Assembly: GCA_016934645.1 (NCBI GenBank)
Contig: JAFGSL010000155.1
Coordinates: 1-5,882 of the forward strand
Length of the DNA: 5,882 nt
Reading direction: 5' to 3'
From: Anaerolineae bacterium
GTDB taxonomy: Bacteria; Chloroflexota; Anaerolineae; B4-G1; SLSP01
The stretch's first letter is position 1; each line of letters begins with the position of its first letter. The notes beneath the pieces are model-generated. The model had not been told where the DNA came from and did not search any database. It was given only the letters and a program-made list of their open reading frames with translations. Below, piece after piece: positions 1 to 5,738 of the stretch. The translations under genes and the position numbers were made by a program.

Positions 1-3000
1 TACGTTATCCCGCTTTCTTGTGCGATGTTTAGAGTGTGACTGTAGGATTGCCTTGCCTGCGCGATACGTCCCTGGCAGCGATAGACCTCGCCCAGGTTGG
101 CGGCTATGCGCGCTTCACCCTCGGTGTGGTGGATACGCTGCGCGAGTCTGAGACCGAGTTCGCCGTGTTCAACAGCCTTGTCCCAGTCACTGAGTGCCAG
201 ATTGATGAGCAATAAGTTCGTTCGCGCATTGACCTCACCTAACAGGTCCTGGAGCTTCTGGTAGATTTCGAGGCTCTGCTGGCCCAGCGAGAGTGCTTTT
301 TCTGGCTCTCCTTGCATCGAGGCGAGGAAGGCCAGCAGGTAGAGTCCCCGGGCCTCGACTTTGCGTGCCTCGGTGCCGGTTTGCTTCTCCGCAAGGGCGA
401 CACTGCGTTCTCCCCAGATTTGCTCCAGGTCCATGCGGCCTTGCCGGTGATGCAGCCCTGCACCCATCAGATACAGCCGCGCGCCTTCGAGCTGCTGCTC
501 AATGCCCGGCAGGCCCAATCCGCGTTCCACTGCATCGAAGGCTTCGGTGTAGTGGCCCTGCGTTTCGAGCACAGCGGCGGTGTGGTATTCCAGGTGAGCC
601 AGTTTTTCGATGTCGTTTTCGTTTTTAGGGACGGCCGGCAGCAGTTGGCGTGCCTGCTCCAGGTGAGCCAACGCGCTCTCGTATTGCCCCAGGATGGCCT
701 GCGATTCTCCAAGGAGGTGGTGGGCTTCGATGTGGGCTTCGGGGAGCGCGAGCTGCCCCGCACTGATCGCTTCCAGGACGCGCTCGAAGGCCTGGACTGC
801 CTGATCGGTCAGGTAGTTGTCCAGGGCGCGCTGGCCCAACTCGAGATTGGCGCTGACCGCCAGTTCCCAACTTTGTCCCTCAAAAGCGTGGAAGGCCAGC
901 AACGTGAGCCAGTTCGACGTCACCGCCTCGCGGTTGACGTTCAGGTGGTCCGCCAGCCTTTGGTGGATGAGACGACGGATGCGGAAAGGTAACCCGCGAT
1001 AAGCGACTTCCCGGATCAGCGGCTGGCGGAAGATCAAGGTTTCACCCTGCTCGTCGCCGGGCACGAGACCCAGAGGGTGAAGCTGCGGCAAGCGTCGTAG
1101 TACAACGATCTGCGGCTCCTCACCGTAGCCTGCTACCAGCATCGGCACCGTCATCTGCTCGCCCACGACGGTGGCGGCGCGCAGGAGGTGGCGACTTGGT
1201 GGCTCCAATTGGTCGATGCGGCTCTGCAGCAAACCATAGGCCGTCTCCGGTAGCGGCGCTTCTTCCAGCGGTTGGGAGAGTGTCCAGTCGCCGTTTTCCC
1301 GTTTTAGTATGCCTGAGGCGATCAATGTACGTACAGCCTCGATGGTAAACAGCGGAATGCCTAAGCCGCTCTTGGCGATCCAGCGTTCGACCTCGCGCGG
1401 CAGCCGCGGCGTGCGCGTTACGGCTCGTGCCAAAGTGAGCGTGGCCTCGCGTGCCAGAGGTGCGAGCGCGACGTCGAGGTGGTGATCGGACGTCTGCCAG
1501 CGTTTTTCGAGTGCTGGATTATCACGGTGGGTGATAAGTGTCAGTAATGGTGTATCGGCGGGCTGGGTGATCAAAGCATCCAGTAACTCCAGGGACGCCG
1601 ATGGCATCCACTGCGCGTTTTCGAGGATGAGGATGCAGGGCTTTTCCATAGCCGCGTGTTCCCACAGATAGCGGACCACGGCCTGTCGCTGCTGTTCGCG
1701 CATAGCCGGAGGGAGTCCGGCGATCTCCGGTGAGGGGGCCATGTCGATATTGAGGAGCGGGGCCAAGAGCGCGGCCCACACGCCTAGCGCGTGTTCGTCC
1801 ATCGCTGCCAGGAGCGCTTCAGCCTGTCTTGCTGTCGGAACATCCTGCAGTCCCAACAGCGCGCGCAGCGGTGCTTCCCAGGCCGCGTAGGGCAGGTGTT
1901 CGCCATACGAGGGTGCTGCACCGCCGTAAACGTAGTGGCCCATCGCACGCGCTGTCGCAGTGATGGCGTGGATCAAGCGGCTTTTTCCGATACCGGCAGC
2001 GCCGTGTAGTGTAACGACCTGCGACTGACCGGTTTTGAGCGCATCGAATGCCGATTGGAGCTGTGCCAGTTCAGCTTCACGCCCTGTCAATGGCAGTTCT
2101 TCGGTTTCTGCCTCACTCAGCATGGGGCGTGCGGCATGCGCGACAAAGGGCGCGATGGGGTCATGCTTGCCCTTGAACTTGTGGGGTTCCTCCCACACGC
2201 CTTTGACACGGTTGGTGATCGCCGGATGGTGGGCTGTATCGGGGCCAAGCCAAACGTCACCCGGACGGCACACGGACATCAGACGATAGGCGAGGTTGAC
2301 CGCGTCGCCCATCACGGTATATTCGCGCCGTTCCGCGGTGCCCACATCCCCGGCAAAGACGAAGCCGGTGTTGACGCCGATGCGCAAGGGTGCGTCCGCA
2401 AAGCGTTCTTGCAGCTCGAGGGCCGCCAGCACCGCACGCAGGGGATCGTCCTCGTGTGCTTTGGGCGCGCCGAAAAGCACCATCATATACGCCCCTTGCG
2501 GCGATGCTCCGATCTTGTTGACCACGCCATCGTAGTGGTGGACGACGTCGCGGGCGTGCATAAACGTGGCGTTAGGCGCTCCAACGTTCTCTAGTAGGAC
2601 TTCGGGATCGTTCCAATACGGGGTCAGATCGGGTAGTCCGGCCAGGGAGAGCATCAGAATCGTCACCTGGCGGAGTTCGCTCCATTGTTGCACCTGGGTA
2701 GGATTGGCTACCGTGGTTAAGTGGCTGAGCAGGTCGGAGGCCAGATACGGCGTGAGCGCGTCCATGCGCGAGAGCAACCAGTCGAGATACTCGATTTCTT
2801 GCACTTGCGGAGAAACGGGCAAAGGTTCCAACGGCTTTGGGTGCGGCGGTTCTTTAATGCGGGTAACGAGGTACAGATCCTCACCCAACGGTTCGCACTC
2901 CAGGATACCGGCGCAGAGGCGTTCGGTCGCCGCGTCGATGACCGCGCCGCCGGCAGGTGCGACGCTTTGCGCGCGGCCCATCTCCTGGAGCGGCGCGCCG

Positions 3001-3578
3001 GTGATGAGCCATTCCCGGCCTTCACGGTTGCCCAGCCCCATCCCGACCATACGTCCGGATCCCAGGCCGATGGCAATCTGCAAAGGGAAGTTGCCGAGTG
3101 TGGTGTGGACTTCGCCCATCTGTTGGGTCATCACCTGCTGTACTTCGAGCGCGGCGACACAGGCGCGATGTGCGTGCTGCTCGCCGGTGAAGAGCAACAT
3201 GCCGGCATCCCCGCCGAACTTCTGGATGTCACCGCCGTAGGTCTGGGTGGTGGTGATGAGGATTTCGAGGAAGCGGTTGACTAGTCCGGTCAGCTCGTCG
3301 GCACCCTGTTCGGAGGCGACTTCAGCGAAGCGTTCGGAAAGCTGCGTGAAGCCGTCGATGTCGGCGAACATCACCGTGCCTTCCAGGGGCAGCGCCAGCG
3401 GACCTCTCGCCGGGGCTTCGACCACGTGGCGCGCAACGATGCGCGGCAGGTGCGATGCCGTGGCGGTGAGAAGCTCCTCCATTCGCTGGATCAGTCCCGG
3501 CTCGTAGCGGAGGATGCGCTCGAGTGTCGCTTCGGGCGGGGACTTTGCCTGTTCGCCAAGCCTGGCCCATGCTTCCAT
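1..3578 (-). CDS. ADCY10-like class III adenylate cyclase (two cyclase domains + STAND NTPase + TPRs), 3' end outside window
   Basis: Seen: an uninterrupted frame of 1192 codons from ATG at 3578 to the left edge, with no stop. Domain 1 (residues ~66-205) carries FADIDGF with D73, and QKFGGD with K120 and D124. Domain 2 (~303-445) lacks both metal Asp residues (S311 stands where D73 would be) but has NKIG (K355), EYTVMG (T421) and VNLAYR (N428, R432). A STAND/AAA-type NTPase follows: Walker A GAAGIGKS at 526-533, a Walker B-like CILILEN at 648-654, GIPLFTIEAV near 740, and a winged-helix-like region near 770-880. At least seven TPR-like repeats run from ~903 to the edge. Family knowledge: such proteins make cAMP from ATP in the cytoplasm, and the NTPase/TPR part probably senses or scaffolds. 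Inference: the two cyclase domains form one composite catalytic site. The start is preceded by a purine-rich AGAAGAG about 9 nt upstream, a weak ribosome site. No signal peptide or membrane segment is seen. The exact nucleotide product is inferred. Confidence 0.93.
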   Translation of the reverse strand, partial: MEAWARLGEQAKSPPEATLERILRYEPGLIQRMEELLTATASHLPRIVARHVVEAPARGPLALPLEGTVMFADIDGFTQLSERFAEVASEQGADELTGLVNRFLEILITTTQTYGGDIQKFGGDAGMLLFTGEQHAHRACVAALEVQQVMTQQMGEVHTTLGNFPLQIAIGLGSGRMVGMGLGNREGREWLITGAPLQEMGRAQSVAPAGGAVIDAATERLCAGILECEPLGEDLYLVTRIKEPPHPKPLEPLPVSPQVQEIEYLDWLLSRMDALTPYLASDLLSHLTTVANPTQVQQWSELRQVTILMLSLAGLPDLTPYWNDPEVLLENVGAPNATFMHARDVVHHYDGVVNKIGASPQGAYMMVLFGAPKAHEDDPLRAVLAALELQERFADAPLRIGVNTGFVFAGDVGTAERREYTVMGDAVNLAYRLMSVCRPGDVWLGPDTAHHPAITNRVKGVWEEPHKFKGKHDPIAPFVAHAARPMLSEAETEELPLTGREAELAQLQSAFDALKTGQSQVVTLHGAAGIGKSRLIHAITATARAMGHYVYGGAAPSYGEHLPYAAWEAPLRALLGLQDVPTARQAEALLAAMDEHALGVWAALLAPLLNIDMAPSPEIAGLPPAMREQQRQAVVRYLWEHAAMEKPCILILENAQWMPSASLELLDALITQPADTPLLTLITHRDNPALEKRWQTSDHHLDVALAPLAREATLTLARAVTRTPRLPREVERWIAKSGLGIPLFTIEAVRTLIASGILKRENGDWTLSQPLEEAPLPETAYGLLQSRIDQLEPPSRHLLRAATVVGEQMTVPMLVAGYGEEPQIVVLRRLPQLHPLGLVPGDEQGETLIFRQPLIREVAYRGLPFRIRRLIHQRLADHLNVNREAVTSNWLTLLAFHAFEGQSWELAVSANLELGQRALDNYLTDQAVQAFERVLEAISAGQLALPEAHIEAHHLLGESQAILGQYESALAHLEQARQLLPAVPKNENDIEKLAHLEYHTAAVLETQGHYTEAFDAVERGLGLPGIEQQLEGARLYLMGAGLHHRQGRMDLEQIWGERSVALAEKQTGTEARKVEARGLYLLAFLASMQGEPEKALSLGQQSLEIYQKLQDLLGEVNARTNLLLINLALSDWDKAVEHGELGLRLAQRIHHTEGEARIAANLGEVYRCQGRIAQARQSYSHTLNIAQESGIT

Positions 3579-3610
3579 AGTTTGATTCTCTTCTTTGGAT
3601 TTTTCGGTGC

Positions 3611-3625
3611 TAACCGTGATGGTTA
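3611..3625. promoter_or_regulatory. 15-nt palindrome, candidate operator before the cyclase gene
   Basis: The sequence is taacc-gtgat-ggtta, with perfect 5-nt arms. It lies directly downstream of the candidate -10 box at 3627-3632, so it would overlap the predicted transcription start, a position typical of repressor sites. The arms are short and a match this size can arise by chance. No regulator gene is in the window. Confidence 0.25.
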
Positions 3626-3626
3626 T

Positions 3627-3653
3627 ATTGTAGCGTATTTCTGCGATTGTGAA
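3627..3653 (-). promoter_or_regulatory. Candidate sigma-70-type promoter for the cyclase gene
   Basis: On the minus strand, TTCACA (3648-3653, five of six consensus bases) and TACAAT (3627-3632, five of six) are separated by 15 nt, which is shorter than the ideal 17. Transcription would start near 3620, giving a leader of about 42 nt before the ATG at 3578. The site lies in an AT-rich spacer between two GC-rich genes. It suggests the cyclase can be transcribed independently of the glycosyltransferase upstream. Confidence 0.4.
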
Positions 3654-3664
3654 CAGTCGAGGAC

Positions 3665-3679
3665 AGACTACAAAAGTCT
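3665..3679 (-). other. Small hairpin downstream of the glycosyltransferase gene
   Basis: The arms agact and agtct pair over a 5-nt loop, about 32 nt after the glycosyltransferase stop codon. No U-tract follows in the minus-strand direction, so it is not a canonical intrinsic terminator. It may be an RNA-processing hairpin or chance. Confidence 0.2.
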
Positions 3680-3710
3680 AGGCGTATACTGTGTCTTGCA
3701 AAGCTATTAT

Positions 3711-4937
3711 TCAGTGCAGATATTTGCTCGACCAAATGCCCCGTGAGACTGCTGTGACCAGGTCTAGCCAGGCTTGCGCGGTGCGCGCCCACGTGAAGGT
3801 GACGGCGCGCGCCAATCCGGCCTCGCGCAAGCGGGCGCGCAGGGCTTGGTCGTCGAGGGTTTGCGCCATCGCTGCCGTCCACGCCGGGATGTCTAGCGGA
3901 TCGACCAGCAGCCCGGCATCGCCGACGACTTCTGGCACGCTGGACGCTGTGGAGGCGACGACGGGCGTGCCGCACGCCATCGCTTCGAGGGGTGGGAAGC
4001 CGAAGCCTTCATATACGCTCGGAAAGGCTAGCACCTCCGCCTGCCGGTACAGGGCGGGCAGGTCGGTATCATCGAAGAAACCCATCAGATGGACGTAGGG
4101 GCGCTGCTCCGCTGCCGCAAGGATCGGTTCGGAGAGCCATGCCGGACGGCCCACGATGACTAAGTCGAGGTCGCGCTGGGTCGCCAGTGGATCGCAGGCC
4201 TCCATCAGCTGGACGTAATTCTTACGTGGCTGGACGGTGCCGACCGCGAGGACGTAGGGGCGCGCGCCAACGCCGTACTGCGCCTGCAAATGCGCGCGTT
4301 CGTGGACAGCGGTTGGCTCGCTGTCGGTTGCCTGCGGGCTGAAACGTGGTGTGACGCCGCCGTAGAGCGTCGTCACTTTGCCGGGTGGGACGTCGAGCAG
4401 GTCAATCAAATCGCGCCGGGTGGCCTCGGAGTCGGCCAGGATGTGATCGGCGCGGGCGACGCTGCGGGGTACGGCCTGGTTGAGGTACGCGCCCAACTTC
4501 GGCGGGAACGTCTCGGGGTGGCGCAGGAACGAGAGATCGTGGACGGTCAACAGCGCGCGGGTGTTCCGCCGCAGCGGCGGCAGGACGAAATCCGGCGAGT
4601 AGAAGACGTCCACTCGGCCCGTGATCCACTCGGCGGGAAGCGGCAGGCGCAGACGTTGCCACAGCCGGGCCATCCAGTCGTCGGTGAGGGGTAGGTCGCG
4701 GAAGGTCAGGGTGGTGGGGTGGGCTACCGTTTCGCATAGCCGCTGCTGCTCGCGCGTCCAACGGTCACCCAGTCCCGCCGTAGCAGCCATCAACACAAAG
4801 TGATGCGGGCTGCCGGTCGCCAGGATCGCATAGACCAACTCGCGGGCATACCGTCCTATGCCCGCGCCCTGTCGTGCGGCTGCGGTGTAGTCGATGGCGA
4901 TATCCACTGAAAAACTCGCTTTGTTATCTTCCCCCAT
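3711..4937 (-). CDS. GT4-family (GT-B fold) glycosyltransferase
   Basis: This 408-aa protein has the full-length layout of a family 4 retaining glycosyltransferase. The N-terminal half starts with a beta strand and the acceptor-side loop DIAIDYTAA...GAGIGRY (residues 12-30), and has VHDLSF at 132-137. The C-terminal nucleotide-sugar half has GTVQPRKN at 233-240, with the donor-phosphate-binding R238 and K239. It also has the EX7E motif (E310, E318) in YEGFGFPPLEAMACGTPVV. Family knowledge: these enzymes move a sugar from an NDP-sugar to a glycan or lipid acceptor at the inner face of the membrane; many GIGRY-type members are mannosyltransferases. The exact sugar cannot be read from the sequence. 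The stop is TGA at 3711-3713. The ATG at 4937 has no Shine-Dalgarno and sits in a G/C palindrome. A GTG at 4907 (residue 11) has AGCGAG about 7 nt upstream and fits the conserved start better, so the true protein may be 398 aa. Confidence 0.95.
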   Translation of the reverse strand: MGEDNKASFSVDIAIDYTAAARQGAGIGRYARELVYAILATGSPHHFVLMAATAGLGDRWTREQQRLCETVAHPTTLTFRDLPLTDDWMARLWQRLRLPLPAEWITGRVDVFYSPDFVLPPLRRNTRALLTVHDLSFLRHPETFPPKLGAYLNQAVPRSVARADHILADSEATRRDLIDLLDVPPGKVTTLYGGVTPRFSPQATDSEPTAVHERAHLQAQYGVGARPYVLAVGTVQPRKNYVQLMEACDPLATQRDLDLVIVGRPAWLSEPILAAAEQRPYVHLMGFFDDTDLPALYRQAEVLAFPSVYEGFGFPPLEAMACGTPVVASTASSVPEVVGDAGLLVDPLDIPAWTAAMAQTLDDQALRARLREAGLARAVTFTWARTAQAWLDLVTAVSRGIWSSKYLH

Positions 4938-4946
4938 TGGGGGGAA
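4929..4946 (-). promoter_or_regulatory. 7-bp G/C palindrome enclosing the annotated glycosyltransferase start codon
   Basis: On the minus strand TTCCCCC-CAAT-GGGGGAA forms a perfect 7-bp inverted repeat with a 4-nt loop. The ATG at 4937 lies at the loop/stem junction. As RNA it would hide this start codon, and the region upstream is pyrimidine-rich with no ribosome site. Either translation is regulated here or the gene starts at the downstream GTG (4907). Confidence 0.4.
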
Positions 4947-4990
4947 TGAAAGGGAGGCAAGCGCCGGGATGAAGCTCTCGCGCTAGGGAC

Positions 4991-5030
4991 ACAAAGCTCT
5001 TCGGACTGGGTTGGCCCGCAGGGGCTTTGT
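4991..5030 (-). other. Inverted repeat in the GtrA-glycosyltransferase spacer
   Basis: Perfect 7-nt arms, acaaagc (4991-4997) and gctttgt (5024-5030), flank 26 nt that contain a smaller GCCC/GGGC pairing. The repeat fills part of the 121-nt gap between the two genes. No U-run follows, so it is not a clear terminator. It could be an mRNA processing or stability structure, a protein-binding site, or chance. No convincing promoter was found in this gap. Confidence 0.3.
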
Positions 5031-5058
5031 ATGGTTAGCCGCGCCCTTCAAGGCAGGC

Positions 5059-5532
5059 TTACACGTCGTTATAGGTCCAAAAGCGATTGATGAAGAAATT
5101 CCAAAACAATACGATTCCAGTCGCCACGACTTTCGCGCCGTTGTAGCCGATTTTGTGTGCGATTTCCGCTGTAGCGACGAGGTGCAAATTGCTTACCAGG
5201 TTGGTGAACGGCGCGTTCAGCGCCAGCAAGATACCGGTGTTGATGGCCCACCCCACGATATTCACGATATAGAACTGTCCTAACTGTGAGACAATGGGTT
5301 TGGAACGGGAATCGGGATAGGTCCAGTAGCGATTCCACATGAAGTTACTCGTCAACGCGCACGTAAACGAAATGGTGTTGGAGAGCGCCAGGTGCCAGTG
5401 CAGGACAGCATGAAGCAAATATAGAATGCCAAAGTCAACGATCGCGCCGATGGTACCCACGACAAGGAATTTCGCGAAACGCACCAACTCTTTTCGGTTT
5501 TGTGTAGTCCAGAGTGTAAGTTTTTCGATCAT
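5059..5532 (-). CDS. GtrA-family four-helix membrane protein
   Basis: The 157-aa protein has four hydrophobic segments, at about residues 20-41, 47-67, 87-106 and 131-150, the usual size and topology of GtrA/DPMS-C proteins. The family hallmark occurs twice: SNFMWNRYWTY at 62-72 after helix 2, and WNFFINRFWTY at 144-154 after helix 4. The short N-terminus (RKELVRFAKFLVVG) is basic and then enters helix 1, as is typical. Family knowledge: GtrA proteins are thought to help move or present undecaprenyl-phosphate-linked sugars across the inner membrane for surface polysaccharide decoration. The start is well supported: AAAGGG lies 5 nt before the ATG and a strong promoter lies about 40 nt further up. 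The gene heads a same-strand series with the GT4 gene, so a joint role in glycan synthesis is likely but inferred. The stop is TAA at 5059-5061. Confidence 0.95.
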   Translation of the reverse strand: MIEKLTLWTTQNRKELVRFAKFLVVGTIGAIVDFGILYLLHAVLHWHLALSNTISFTCALTSNFMWNRYWTYPDSRSKPIVSQLGQFYIVNIVGWAINTGILLALNAPFTNLVSNLHLVATAEIAHKIGYNGAKVVATGIVLFWNFFINRFWTYNDV

Positions 5533-5537
5533 ATTAT

Positions 5538-5543
5538 CCCTTT
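5538..5543 (-). promoter_or_regulatory. Ribosome binding site of the GtrA-family gene
   Basis: AAAGGG on the minus strand is followed by a 5-nt AT-rich spacer (ATAAT) and then ATG at 5532. It is the clearest Shine-Dalgarno-like site in the window and fixes the start of this gene. Confidence 0.7.
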
Positions 5544-5579
5544 ACCGGCACATTGACCGGGCTGTTTTCCAATGCCGCG

Positions 5580-5607
5580 ATTATAACGGGCGGTGGGTGG
5601 ATGTCAA
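5580..5607 (-). promoter_or_regulatory. Consensus sigma-70-type promoter driving the GtrA-family gene
   Basis: The minus strand shows TTGACA (5602-5607), a 16-nt spacer, then TATAAT (5580-5585). Both hexamers match the consensus exactly. Transcription would begin near 5573, giving a leader of about 40 nt before the start codon at 5532. The transcript probably covers the GtrA-family gene and, if nothing stops it, the GT4 gene. The G/C-rich spacer contrasts with the AT-rich -10 box. Confidence 0.8.
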
Positions 5608-5630
5608 CTGCCAGGATAGACTCTCGTGCT

Positions 5631-5705
5631 TTAAGGGGGGTGACAATTGGGACAATAGCAAGCCCAGCAGAATTTCATGCGCATACGGCTCCCCCCGCGG
5701 TGCAT
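5631..5705 (-). other. Tiny Cys-rich open frame (24 codons), doubtful
   Basis: ATG at 5705 to TAA at 5631 encodes 24 residues with FCWACYCPNCH, i.e. two CxxC pairs (C13, C16, C18, C21) followed by H22, resembling a minimal metal-binding knuckle. No ribosome site precedes it, and it lies upstream of the GtrA promoter, outside that transcript. It is probably chance. Confidence 0.12.
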
Positions 5706-5738
5706 ATGTGCGTAAATTGCGCTCAGGTCCAGCAAGGC

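Noticed and set aside
312..992. 226-codon plus-strand frame opposite the TPR region
   Set aside because: It mirrors the codon pattern of the TPR-coding strand and has no recognisable motif. The minus-strand frame continues through it with regular TPR helices.
2055..3284. Long plus-strand open frames opposite the cyclase gene (for example 2055-2594, 2566-3240 and 2721-3284)
   Set aside because: They are antisense shadows of a GC-rich gene whose minus-strand frame has clear domains. They show no family motif and no ribosome site.
303..3383. Possibility that the cyclase gene is a frameshifted pseudogene or two fused genes
   Set aside because: The codon count from ATG at 3578 to the edge is exact (1192) and the frame reads through every domain in order without a stop or a jump.
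3665..3679. Hairpin after the glycosyltransferase gene considered as an intrinsic terminator
   Set aside because: The stem is only 5 bp and no U-tract follows in the direction of transcription.
3601..3720. Search for a tRNA, riboswitch or small RNA in the AT-rich spacer
   Set aside because: No cloverleaf, no known aptamer core and no terminator was visible; only a promoter-like pair and two short palindromes.
3770..3850. GCGC-rich stretch with apparent local repeats
   Set aside because: It lies in the C-terminal coding part of the glycosyltransferase and is explained by Arg/Ala/Leu codons in GC-rich DNA.
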